A stretch of 11,843 nt of DNA from an uncultured Chitinophagaceae bacterium (lineage in GTDB: Bacteria > Bacteroidota > Bacteroidia > Chitinophagales > Chitinophagaceae), in assembly GCA_937900675.1 (NCBI GenBank), contig CALCEA010000044.1, forward strand, positions 1 through 11,843, read 5' to 3'. The notes under the pieces are model-generated. The model was not told the DNA's origin and did no database searches. It saw only the letters and a program-made list of their open reading frames with translations. Positions 5,069 through 11,843 of the stretch are shown piece by piece. A program made the position numbers and the translations under genes. Each line of letters starts with the position of its first letter. The stretch's first letter is position 1.

Positions 5069-7666
5069 ATGGCAAAATCCAGTTCCGATACCCCTCTAAT
5101 GCAGCAACATAGGGCTATTAAGCAAAAATACCCTGATGCCATCTTATTATTTAGAGTAGGTGATTTTTATGAGACTTTTGGTGAAGATGCAGTGATCGCA
5201 TCCAAGGTGTTAGGTATTACCTTAACCAAAAGAAACAATGGATCCGCATCTAGTAGCGAATTGGCGGGATTCCCCCATCATTCATTAGATACTTATTTGC
5301 ATAAACTAGTGAAAGCGGGACATAGAGTGGCTATTTGTGATCAATTAGAAGATCCTAAATCGGTGAAAGGTATTGTGAAAAGAGGTGTCACCGATATGTT
5401 AACTCCTGGTATTGCTACCAACGATAAATTACTCGCTCATAAAGAGAATAATTTTTTAGCTGCTATATATTTTGAAAATGAATTAGGCGCATTGGCCTTT
5501 TTAGATATTACTACGGGAGAATTTTTAACAGCGGAAGGTAATTTTGAATACTTAGATAAGTTATTACAAAGTTTACAACCTGCAGAAATCTTATTCTCTA
5601 AAAAAGACCAAGCTGTTTTTAAAGAACATTTTGGTCAAGGATTTTATTCTTATGGATTAGAAAGTTGGATTTTTGATGCGCCCTATGCCAATGATTTATT
5701 GTTAAAACAATTTCAAACCCAAACCTTGAAGGGTTTTGGTATGGAAGGACAAAACAAATCTGTAATTGCAGCTGGTGCTATTTTACATTATCTAAAAGAA
5801 ACCCAGCATCCGCATTTACAACATATTCATTCCATTAGCCCCATACAGAGAGAAGATATTTTATGGATGGACAAATTCACCATTCGCAATTTAGAATTAA
5901 TAGGCAATGGTGCAGATAAAAAAGGCTTATTAGACATCTTGGATCAAACCAAGAGCCCAATGGGTGCAAGGTTATTAAAGAGATGGTTGATCTTCCCTTT
6001 ACAATCCATTGCACAGATTGATGCGAGATTAAATGCAGTTGATTATTTAATTCAATCTTCTGAAGAAAGAACTCAAAGCAGCGCATTGATTGAATCCTGT
6101 GGTGATTTGGAAAGATTAGCAAGTAAATTGGCGAGCAGAAAAATACAACCCAGAGAATTACAACAATTAGGAAAATCATTAGAAGCAGTTGCTTCTGTGA
6201 AAGCCCTATTTGCTGGATGTACAAATGAGTATTTACAACAATTAAGCAACCAATTAGCCAATTGCGAAATAGCTAAAGAAAAAATTAACACTACCCTTTT
6301 AGATCAACCTCCTGCAACCACCGTGAAAGGTGGATTTATTAGAGATGGTATACATTCCGAATTAGATGAACTAAGAAATATTTCCAGCGGCGGTAAAGAA
6401 TATTTAGCTCAATTACAAAACAAAGAAGCACTTCAAACCGGAATAAGTTCTTTGAAGATTGGATACAATAATGTGTATGGCTATTATTTAGAAGTAACCC
6501 ATGCTCATAAAGACAAAGTCCCAGCCGACTGGATTCGTAAACAAACTTTAACAACTGCAGAAAGATATATCACTCCAGAATTAAAAGTATACGAAGAGAA
6601 AATATTAGGTGCAGAAGATAAAATATTGGTATTAGAACAACAACTATACCAACAATTATTAGACGAGGTTTTACTATCACTGAATGCCATTCAACAAAAT
6701 GGACAATTATTGGCCATCATTGATTGCTTGATTTGTTTTGCACAAAATGCAATTGATTACAAATATTGCAAACCAGTTATTAAAGAAGATTTAATACTAG
6801 ATATTAAAGATGGTAGACACCCAGTCATTGAACAAAGCTTACCCATTGATCAACCTTATGTGTCGAATGATTTAATCTTAGATCCTAATCAACAACAGAT
6901 TATTATTTTAACAGGGCCCAATATGAGTGGTAAGAGTGCAGTGCTTAGACAAACTGCTTTAATTACGCTAATGGCCCATATGGGTTCATATGTTCCCGCT
7001 ACTGCAGCTGCTATCCCATTAACCGACAAGATATTTACCAGAGTGGGTGCCAATGATAATTTAAGTGCGGGTGAATCTACATTCATGGTTGAAATGATAG
7101 AGACTGCTAGTATTTTAAATAATATTAGTAGTAGAAGTTTGATTTTATTGGACGAGATCGGAAGAGGTACTTCTACCTATGATGGTATCAGTATTGCATG
7201 GAGTATAGTAGAGTATTTAAATCAATCCAAGGAAAAACCTAAGACACTGTTTGCAACACACTATCATGAATTAAATGATTTGGAAGCACAATTGAATCAT
7301 GTTCATAATTATCATGTGAGTCATAAAGAAGTGGGTAATAAAATTATCTTTTTAAGAAAGTTAACAAAGGGCGGTAGCACACATAGTTTTGGTATTCATG
7401 TAGCGAAGATGGCGGGCATGCCTAATAACTTAGTCACTAGAGCCAATGCGATCTTACAAGAAATGGAATTGAAAAATCAGGGTTCACAAAAATTAGCCAC
7501 TCCTACTGCTGCAACTCCTGAATCAAAATTTCAGTTATCTATTTTTGATGCACATACAGAAACATTTGAATCTATTCGTAAAGAATTAGATAGCATAGAT
7601 ATCAACAACCTCACACCTGTAGAGGCCTTAATGAAATTGCAAGCGATTAAGCAGAAATTAAACTAG
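5069..7666 (+). CDS. mutS: DNA mismatch repair protein MutS
   Basis: MutS binds mismatches and small loops as a dimer and, with ATP, recruits MutL to start repair. The 865-residue product has full MutS1 length and all landmarks: the mismatch-binding F33-Y34-E35 in VGDFYETFGEDA, the lever and clamp regions in the middle, the Walker A GPNMSGKS at 616-623, the Walker B LILLDEIGRGTSTYDG with D695 and E696, and ATHYHEL with H731. The C-terminal tail (SIFDAHTETFESIRKELDSI) matches the usual end region. The frame is open further upstream, but MAKSSSDTPLMQQHRAIKQK is the normal start for this family; an ATG at 5042 is possible and would add nine residues. Starts upstream of that would overlap the methyltransferase gene. 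It is monocistronic and converges on dapA. Confidence 0.97.
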   Translation: MAKSSSDTPLMQQHRAIKQKYPDAILLFRVGDFYETFGEDAVIASKVLGITLTKRNNGSASSSELAGFPHHSLDTYLHKLVKAGHRVAICDQLEDPKSVKGIVKRGVTDMLTPGIATNDKLLAHKENNFLAAIYFENELGALAFLDITTGEFLTAEGNFEYLDKLLQSLQPAEILFSKKDQAVFKEHFGQGFYSYGLESWIFDAPYANDLLLKQFQTQTLKGFGMEGQNKSVIAAGAILHYLKETQHPHLQHIHSISPIQREDILWMDKFTIRNLELIGNGADKKGLLDILDQTKSPMGARLLKRWLIFPLQSIAQIDARLNAVDYLIQSSEERTQSSALIESCGDLERLASKLASRKIQPRELQQLGKSLEAVASVKALFAGCTNEYLQQLSNQLANCEIAKEKINTTLLDQPPATTVKGGFIRDGIHSELDELRNISSGGKEYLAQLQNKEALQTGISSLKIGYNNVYGYYLEVTHAHKDKVPADWIRKQTLTTAERYITPELKVYEEKILGAEDKILVLEQQLYQQLLDEVLLSLNAIQQNGQLLAIIDCLICFAQNAIDYKYCKPVIKEDLILDIKDGRHPVIEQSLPIDQPYVSNDLILDPNQQQIIILTGPNMSGKSAVLRQTALITLMAHMGSYVPATAAAIPLTDKIFTRVGANDNLSAGESTFMVEMIETASILNNISSRSLILLDEIGRGTSTYDGISIAWSIVEYLNQSKEKPKTLFATHYHELNDLEAQLNHVHNYHVSHKEVGNKIIFLRKLTKGGSTHSFGIHVAKMAGMPNNLVTRANAILQEMELKNQGSQKLATPTAATPESKFQLSIFDAHTETFESIRKELDSIDINNLTPVEALMKLQAIKQKLN

Positions 7667-7693
7667 AAGAGTCCCTTTTAGGAGACTCTTCTA
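7664..7693. terminator. Hairpin 1 in the mutS/dapA junction
   Basis: TAGAAGAGTC (7664-7673) pairs perfectly with GACTCTTCTA (7684-7693), extended by CC/GG around the loop TTTTA with a bulged A at 7683. The stem contains the mutS stop codon TAG (7664-7666). There is no T-tract on either side, so it may block 3' exonucleases or assist termination rather than act as a classical terminator. Confidence 0.5.
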
Positions 7694-7703
7694 TGAATTC
7701 ATC

Positions 7704-7729
7704 AATGAGTCTCCCGAAGGGGACTCATT
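7704..7729. terminator. Hairpin 2 in the mutS/dapA junction
   Basis: AATGAGTC (7704-7711) pairs with GACTCATT (7722-7729), then CCC (7713-7715) with GGG (7719-7721), leaving a bulged T at 7712 and a GAA loop. Eight A residues follow on the plus strand (7731-7738), so on the minus strand the T-run comes before the stem, the wrong order for a standard dapA terminator. A bidirectional 3'-end role is plausible from position. Confidence 0.5.
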
Positions 7730-7738
7730 CAAAAAAAA

Positions 7739-8623
7739 TTAGTCAGCAAACTTTTGTAAGTACTTATGAATTTTTGCTTGTAATGGTTCTGATACAGGAA
7801 CCAATGGTAATCTCAACACATTTTCAATCACGCCTTGTTCTGCTAAATATGCTTTGATACCTGCAGGGTTATTCTCTTCATACATATAACTATACCCTTC
7901 CACCATCAAATCATTTAATCTTTTAGCCATACTAAAATCACCTGCCATGCTATAGCGAATCATATCGCTAAATGGTTTAGGAAATGCATTTGCAGCAACG
8001 CTGATCACACCATCCATACCACAAGCAATCTGTGCCATCACAATTTCATCATCTCCACTTACCACTAAGAAATCTTTTGGTCTATCTTTTAATAAGTCAA
8101 TCGTCTGAGCCATTTCTGGGCCTGCTTCTTTAATACCGGCAATATTAGGATGTGCCGCTAATCTTAAAGATGTAGCTGCAGTCATATTACGACCCGTTCT
8201 TCCAGGAACATTGTATAAAATAATGGGCTTAGGTGCTACATTGGCTAATGCAGTATAATGTTGGAACAATCCTTCTTGTGTAGGTTTATTATAGTAAGGT
8301 GTAACACTTAAAATAGCCACCACTTTTGTTAAATCAAATTTTCCAAAAGCTTCAATAACAGATGCGGTATTATTTCCACCAATACCAATTACAATAGGTA
8401 CTCTTCCATTTACTTTTTCTACAGTGAAATTAAATACTTCCACTTTTTCTTTTTCTGTCAACGTCACAGACTCACCGGTAGTACCTAATGTTACAACATA
8501 ATCGATACCTCCTTTGATTTGGATTTCAATTAAATTTTCTAATGCTGCAAAATCAATGGATTGATCTTTTTTGAAGGGCGTTACTAATGCAACGCCGGTT
8601 CCTTTTAGGGTATCTCTTAACAT
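7739..8623 (-). CDS. dapA: 4-hydroxy-tetrahydrodipicolinate synthase
   Basis: DapA condenses pyruvate with aspartate semialdehyde, the first committed step to diaminopimelate and lysine, thus feeding peptidoglycan. The 294-residue TIM-barrel protein carries the pyruvate-pocket motif GTTGES at 47-52 (T48, T49), the paired tyrosines Y110-Y111, YNVPGRTG at 137-144 (Y137 and R142), and the Schiff-base lysine K165 in GIKEAG. These correspond to E. coli T44, Y107, Y133, R138 and K161. The family also contains other pyruvate aldolases, but the full set of DapA residues supports this name. The ATG at 8623 gives the standard MLRDTLKGTGVALVTPF start. It lies 33 nt after accA on the same strand, without a visible promoter in the gap, so the two are probably co-transcribed. 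Confidence 0.95.
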   Translation of the reverse strand: MLRDTLKGTGVALVTPFKKDQSIDFAALENLIEIQIKGGIDYVVTLGTTGESVTLTEKEKVEVFNFTVEKVNGRVPIVIGIGGNNTASVIEAFGKFDLTKVVAILSVTPYYNKPTQEGLFQHYTALANVAPKPIILYNVPGRTGRNMTAATSLRLAAHPNIAGIKEAGPEMAQTIDLLKDRPKDFLVVSGDDEIVMAQIACGMDGVISVAANAFPKPFSDMIRYSMAGDFSMAKRLNDLMVEGYSYMYEENNPAGIKAYLAEQGVIENVLRLPLVPVSEPLQAKIHKYLQKFAD

Positions 8624-8656
8624 AGTAGGGTTTGGATATAAATTTACATTGTTGAA

Positions 8657-9631
8657 TTAAGCTTCTTCCCAGAAGCCCATTTTGCTATATTTCTCAATTC
8701 TGTTTTCAACACGAGTTGCTGGAGCGATATCTTTTACTTCAGCTAAGGCTTCAGTGATTTTTGATTTCAAAGAAGCTGCTGCAGCATGATAATCCCAATG
8801 TGCTCCTCCCAATGGTTCTGGTACGATATCGTCAATCAATCCAAAACCTTTCATATCTAAAGAAGTCAATTTTAATTGCTCTGCTGCCACTTCTTTTTTA
8901 TCCCAGCTTCTCCATAGAATAGAACTGCAACTTTCTGGAGAAATTACGGTGTACCAAGTATTTTCCATCATTAGGGTCTTATCTCCCACACCAATACCCA
9001 ATGCACCACCACTAGCCCCCTCACCAATAATACAAACAATAATAGGCACTTGCAAACGCACCATTTCGTAAATATTTCTCGCAATAGCCTCTCCTTGGCC
9101 TCTTTCCTCGGCTTCTAGACCTGGAAAAGCGCCTGGAGTATCTATCAAACAAATCACTGGTTTATTGAATTTTTCGGCCAATTTCATCAATCTAAGGGCC
9201 TTTCTATACCCTTCTGGGTTAGCCATCCCGAAATTTCTTAACTGACGAGCCTTGGTATTGCTTCCTTTTTGCTGACCAATCACCATTACGGTATGACCAT
9301 TTAATTCGGCAAAACCGCCCACCATCGCCTTATCATCTTTTACATTACGGTCACCATGTAATTCAACAAACTTATCGAACATCAGGTGCACATATTTCAA
9401 TGTATAAGGACGGTCTGGATGTCTACTTAATTGTACCCTTTGCCAAGGTGAAAGGCTTTCTGTGATTGCTTTTCGCTTATCTAAAATAGTTTGCTCTAAT
9501 TGCTTTATAGTGGCTGATAAATCAATTTTCGGATTCTTCTCGGCTAGTTTTTTAGTAGCATCTATCTGCTCGTACAAATCCTTGATAGGTTGTTCAAAAT
9601 CTAAAAACTGTCTATTCGGGTATTCTGGCAT
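8657..9631 (-). CDS. accA: Acetyl-CoA carboxylase carboxyltransferase subunit alpha
   Basis: AccA forms, with AccD, the carboxyltransferase that moves CO2 from carboxybiotin on AccB to acetyl-CoA, making malonyl-CoA for fatty-acid synthesis. The 324-residue product is of normal length. It has an N-terminal helical part (about 1-60) with the usual LDFEQPI.DLYEQI start, WQRVQLSRHPDRPYT at 63-77, HGDR at 92-95, DTPGAFPG at 164-171, and the glycine-rich GEGASGGALGIG at 203-214 that forms the oxyanion-hole region of the crotonase-type fold. No accD, accB or accC gene is in the window, as is common when accA is unlinked. The ATG at 9631 is the only fitting start. It diverges from the tRNA-Asp gene over about 105 bp; no consensus -7 box is obvious on its own strand (TATTTTTA is the nearest). 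Confidence 0.96.
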   Translation of the reverse strand: MPEYPNRQFLDFEQPIKDLYEQIDATKKLAEKNPKIDLSATIKQLEQTILDKRKAITESLSPWQRVQLSRHPDRPYTLKYVHLMFDKFVELHGDRNVKDDKAMVGGFAELNGHTVMVIGQQKGSNTKARQLRNFGMANPEGYRKALRLMKLAEKFNKPVICLIDTPGAFPGLEAEERGQGEAIARNIYEMVRLQVPIIVCIIGEGASGGALGIGVGDKTLMMENTWYTVISPESCSSILWRSWDKKEVAAEQLKLTSLDMKGFGLIDDIVPEPLGGAHWDYHAAAASLKSKITEALAEVKDIAPATRVENRIEKYSKMGFWEEA

Positions 9632-9679
9632 ATATATAAGATTGGGCTGTAAAAATAATACATCATTTTTTAATAAAAG

Positions 9680-9712
9680 TTTGTTTAAAAAACTTCTTTC
9701 CCCTTATCTTTG
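9680..9712 (+). promoter_or_regulatory. Bacteroidetes-type promoter of the tRNA-Asp gene
   Basis: A TTTG at 9680-9683 and TATCTTTG at 9705-9712 match the -33 (TTTG) and -7 (TAnnTTTG) elements of the Bacteroidetes primary sigma factor, with a 21-nt spacer. The tRNA begins 24 nt after the -7 box, which leaves a short 5' leader for RNase P to remove. This is the clearest promoter in the window. Confidence 0.75.
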
Positions 9713-9736
9713 CAACCCGGAAACGGAAAAGTTCTT

Positions 9737-9810
9737 GGATCGGTAGTTCAGTTGGTTAGAATGCCGCCCTGTCACGGCGGAGGTCGCGGGTTCGAGTCCC
9801 GTCCGGTCCG
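9737..9810 (+). tRNA. tRNA-Asp (anticodon GUC)
   Basis: The 74-nt gene folds into a full cloverleaf. The acceptor stem pairs GGATCGG (9737-9743) with CCGGTCC (9803-9809) with one T-G wobble. The anticodon stem CCGCC/GGCGG encloses the loop CTGTCAC with anticodon GTC at 9771-9773. The T arm has GCGGG/CCCGT around TTCGAGT. The discriminator base is G (9810), as expected for tRNA-Asp. The CCA end is not encoded (the next bases are CAG), so it must be added by the nucleotidyltransferase. Confidence 0.97.
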
Positions 9811-9822
9811 CAGAATAAAATT

Positions 9823-9858
9823 AAACCCTTGTAAATCATACTTTTACAAGGGTTTTTT
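9823..9858 (+). terminator. Rho-independent terminator of tRNA-Asp
   Basis: AAACCCTTGTAAA (9823-9835) pairs over 13 bp with 9843-9855 around the 7-nt loop TCATACT, and the right arm ends in six T residues (9853-9858). It starts 12 nt after the mature tRNA end, so the tRNA appears to be a single-gene transcript. Confidence 0.92.
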
Positions 9859-9920
9859 ATTATCCCTATCATTTTTGTTTAACTATTTTAAATATTTATT
9901 AAACAAAACGAATCCATTTA

Positions 9921-10010
9921 ATGTTATATATGTGTAAATCATTCACCACTTCAAAACGCATCATCATGAAAGACTGGGAAACATTTGTAAACGAATTGGA
10001 ATTCGAATAG
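9921..10010 (+). CDS. Doubtful micro-ORF (29 codons, or 14 from an internal ATG)
   Basis: This frame is open from an ATG at 9921 (further ATGs at 9930 and 9966) to a TAG at 10008-10010. From the last ATG it would encode the acidic 14-residue peptide MKDWETFVNELEFE. It sits after the tRNA terminator and ends 2 bp before the stop codon of the convergent four-cysteine protein gene. No promoter with both elements, no Shine-Dalgarno and no known family support it. The peptide looks amphipathic with regularly placed acidic residues, but an ORF this short is expected by chance. It could also be a remnant of a larger gene. Confidence 0.18.
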   Translation: MLYMCKSFTTSKRIIMKDWETFVNELEFE

Positions 10011-10012
10011 AC

Positions 10013-10351
10013 CTATGGCTTGGTGCTTATTAATTCAAAATAAGTAGCTACAAATTTATTGTTCACAATCTTGCCCTGCACTTTTGCTTTTCTAATAGCA
10101 TTGCAGAAACCTTCATCTGAGTGTGCATCTCCAAATGCATCTATATCTGCTTTCTCTACAAAATAAGATTTACCATCTATTCTTACTGCTAGCGTACATC
10201 CCTTCCCTGCCATTTTAAATTGACATTGTCCACAAGATGCTTCTACAATTTGAACCTTCTTGGAAGGATCCAAATGTAATCTAGTTGAATCTTGTGCGTA
10301 AGAAAAATGCGCAAACAATAAGAATAAAATGGAATAAATACTTTTTTTCAT
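10013..10351 (-). CDS. Small secreted four-cysteine protein (DUF6370-like)
   Basis: The 112-residue product has a signal peptide (MKKSIYSILFLLFAHFSYA, cleavage before QDS) and a compact mature domain with four cysteines: C40 and C43 in ASCGQCQF, C52 in KGCTLAVRI, and C83 in EGFCNAIRKA. It also has GDAH at 74-77. From memory this pattern matches a Bacteroidota family named DUF6370; its function is not known to me. The CxxC pair with two more cysteines and a nearby histidine could bind a metal or form two disulfides in the periplasm; the sequence does not decide between them. The ATG at 10351 is chosen over a TTG one codon upstream. It lies 17 nt after the M28 peptidase gene and is probably transcribed with it. 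Confidence 0.82.
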   Translation of the reverse strand: MKKSIYSILFLLFAHFSYAQDSTRLHLDPSKKVQIVEASCGQCQFKMAGKGCTLAVRIDGKSYFVEKADIDAFGDAHSDEGFCNAIRKAKVQGKIVNNKFVATYFELISTKP

Positions 10352-10368
10352 CAATGGTCTATATTTTA

Positions 10369-11843
10369 CTATTTTTCTTTTCTTGGCAATTTAGCATCTG
10401 CTTGCGCTGTATTGTATGCGAATGCAGCAACAACAGTAGCAATTTGTTTTAAATCTTCTTCGCTTAAGTGCTCATACACATCCATATTACTGTGATGTGT
10501 TCTTGTATCATACTCCATGGGATCTTGAATAAACTGGAAACCTGGTAAACCAACTGCATCAAATGCTTGGTGATCTGTACCTCCAGTATTGCTAATGGTA
10601 ACCGTGGTAGCGCCTAAGTCGTTGAATGGTGCCAACCATTTAGTGAAGATGGGTTTACATGCTTCATTACCTTGTAAATAAATACCTCTTACTTTACCAG
10701 TTCCATTATCTATATTAAAATATCCAGCAAATTTTTGATGTGCCTCATTGGGTTTTCCACTAGCATCCATGAAAGTATTTTTCACATATCCTCTAGAACC
10801 TAATAGTCCTTGTTCTTCACCACTCCATAATCCAATGCGAATAGTACGCTTAGGTTGAACACCTATTGCTTTAATAATTCTCATTACTTCCATCATTACT
10901 GAAGAACCAGCGGCATTATCAGTTGCACCATTTCCTGCTTGCCAAGAATCCAAATGTGCACCAATCATTACTACTTCATCTTTTAGTACTGGATCTGTTC
11001 CAGGAATCTCTGCAATCACATTATACCCTTGCATATCTTTTTCTTGAAACTTTGTTTTCACATCAGCTTCCATACTTACTTCTGTTCCAGACTTAGCTAA
11101 TCTTAATAACATATTGTAATCTTCTATACCCAATGCGATGTCTAAGAAATTAGCAGCATCTGCAGCTTTGTATGCACCACCACCTTGAGAAAAAATAGTG
11201 CCATCATGATTTCTAACACCTGATGTTACCATTCCAATTGCTCCTTCTTCTTTAGCAAGGTTTTTCAAAATAGTCATTGCACGCATATTACCATTTCTTG
11301 CCATAGCTTCTCTCATTCTTCTTTGTTGCGCTGTGTCCATTGTTTGAACACCTCTAGCACCAGCTGGCATTGTAGCAGCAGCCATTTTAGCTAAATCAGC
11401 ATCTGTAAACCTTATTGCATCTGCTTTAAAACTTAGTTTGTAAGCATTAGTTTGATCAATAATAATCAACTTGCCTTTTAATTGACCTGCATATCCCATC
11501 ACCGTTGCTGAATCTTTTGCATCCACCACAATCAATCCACCTTTCTTTAAACCCTTGGTTCCTTCAGTCCATGTTTTAGGCCAAGCCAATAAAGGTTTAT
11601 AATAAGGCGCCGTCATGGCTAGATACATTTTTTGCAAATCCCATCCTTTACCAAATTCACCCCATGGTTCTACTCTTGCATTTTGCAAACCCCATCCTGC
11701 TAAAGTTTCCTTTGCGTAATTTGCAGCACGCGCATACCCTTCAGAATTGGTTAATCTAGCACCATTCTTATCCGTTAAATTAAAAGCAATCTCCATCACT
11801 TTTGATTTTTGCAAACCTTCTTCTCTAATTTTTTGCATGATAG
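10369..11843 (-). CDS. M28-family zinc metallopeptidase, 5' end outside the window
   Basis: The gene runs off the right edge; 489 residues follow the Met codon at 11838, but the frame stays open beyond it and a signal peptide is expected further upstream, so that Met is likely internal. The catalytic domain shows the M28 co-catalytic zinc set: H295 in MIGAHLDSW, D307 in GATDNAAG, the general base E341 and ligand E342 in LWSGEEQGLLGS, D377 in FNIDNGTG, and a histidine of THHSNMD (448 or 449). The preceding region (about 100-250) fits a protease-associated domain insert (GLIVVDAKDS, GKLIIIDQTNAYK, IGMVTSG). The overall plan resembles carboxypeptidase Q-like exported aminopeptidases that degrade peptides outside the cytoplasm. 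It ends in the lysine-rich tail LPRKEK. The four-cysteine protein gene follows by 17 nt. Confidence 0.92.
   Translation of the reverse strand, partial: IMQKIREEGLQKSKVMEIAFNLTDKNGARLTNSEGYARAANYAKETLAGWGLQNARVEPWGEFGKGWDLQKMYLAMTAPYYKPLLAWPKTWTEGTKGLKKGGLIVVDAKDSATVMGYAGQLKGKLIIIDQTNAYKLSFKADAIRFTDADLAKMAAATMPAGARGVQTMDTAQQRRMREAMARNGNMRAMTILKNLAKEEGAIGMVTSGVRNHDGTIFSQGGGAYKAADAANFLDIALGIEDYNMLLRLAKSGTEVSMEADVKTKFQEKDMQGYNVIAEIPGTDPVLKDEVVMIGAHLDSWQAGNGATDNAAGSSVMMEVMRIIKAIGVQPKRTIRIGLWSGEEQGLLGSRGYVKNTFMDASGKPNEAHQKFAGYFNIDNGTGKVRGIYLQGNEACKPIFTKWLAPFNDLGATTVTISNTGGTDHQAFDAVGLPGFQFIQDPMEYDTRTHHSNMDVYEHLSEEDLKQIATVVAAFAYNTAQADAKLPRKEK

Noticed and set aside
5877..6690. Several antisense frames within mutS (72-115 codons)
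   Set aside because: They are shadows of a well-supported gene, with non-standard starts and no recognisable domains.
9710..9937. 75-codon plus-strand frame over the tRNA region
   Set aside because: It runs through the tRNA-Asp gene and its terminator and shows no protein-like features.
9992..10005. Palindromic CGAATTGGAATTCG near the stop of the four-cysteine gene
   Set aside because: The stem would be only about 4-6 bp with almost no loop and no T-tract, so it is not a credible terminator or operator.
9737..10012. Integration site at the tRNA-Asp 3' end
   Set aside because: No integrase gene and no second copy of the tRNA 3' end are seen in the window.
10352..10354. TTG start for the four-cysteine protein
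   Set aside because: The next codon is an ATG that gives a normal MKKS signal peptide start.
11836..11838. ATG as the true start of the M28 peptidase
   Set aside because: The frame is open to the window end, and these exported enzymes need a signal peptide that is absent here; the gene is treated as truncated by the window.
1..11843. CRISPR array, insertion sequence, phage or defence genes
   Set aside because: No regularly spaced repeats, terminal inverted repeats, transposase or phage-type proteins are visible on either strand.

Overview
The window looks like ordinary chromosomal DNA of a Bacteroidota, most likely a Chitinophagaceae-type organism. The pointers are an Oar-like TonB-dependent receptor barrel at the left edge, signal peptides ending in AxAQ, an MqnP-type prenyltransferase, AT-rich coding sequence, no visible Shine-Dalgarno sequences before the starts, and boxes matching the Bacteroidetes -7 consensus TAnnTTTG at several promoters. 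The genus is inference from protein style, not a database match.

Left region (1-1589, + strand): the last 136 residues of an outer-membrane TonB-dependent receptor, a strong intrinsic terminator, then a stand-alone YbdK-type carboxylate-amine ligase. It converges on a minus-strand cluster (5022 down to 1611) read in the order SpoU/TrmH-type RNA methyltransferase, UbiA/MqnP-like prenyltransferase, ruvX, def, and a secreted protein of unknown function. The first four gaps are 9, 3, 44 and 8 nt, so most of this is probably one transcript, with a possible extra promoter before def.

Middle region: mutS (+) diverges from the methyltransferase gene with both starts inside a 50-bp interval. It converges on the accA-dapA pair (minus strand; fatty-acid and lysine/diaminopimelate synthesis). 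The 72-bp mutS/dapA junction holds two hairpins whose arms can also pair with each other. Upstream of accA, and divergent from it, is a tRNA-Asp(GUC) gene with a consensus-like promoter and its own terminator.

Right region (9811-11843): a short AT-rich stretch with a doubtful micro-ORF, then a minus-strand pair: an M28 zinc metallopeptidase (cut by the window end) followed by a small secreted four-cysteine protein.

No mobile element, CRISPR array, phage gene, defence system or biosynthetic cluster is visible. The protein-coding content is mostly housekeeping; the less explained items are two secreted proteins of unknown function and several RNA/promoter structures. Three starts needed attention: mutS begins at 5069 rather than at an upstream TTG, the methyltransferase at the ATG at 5022, and ruvX at a GTG. 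No gene-free stretch exceeds 300 bases; the longest, 9811-10012, holds the tRNA terminator and the micro-ORF.
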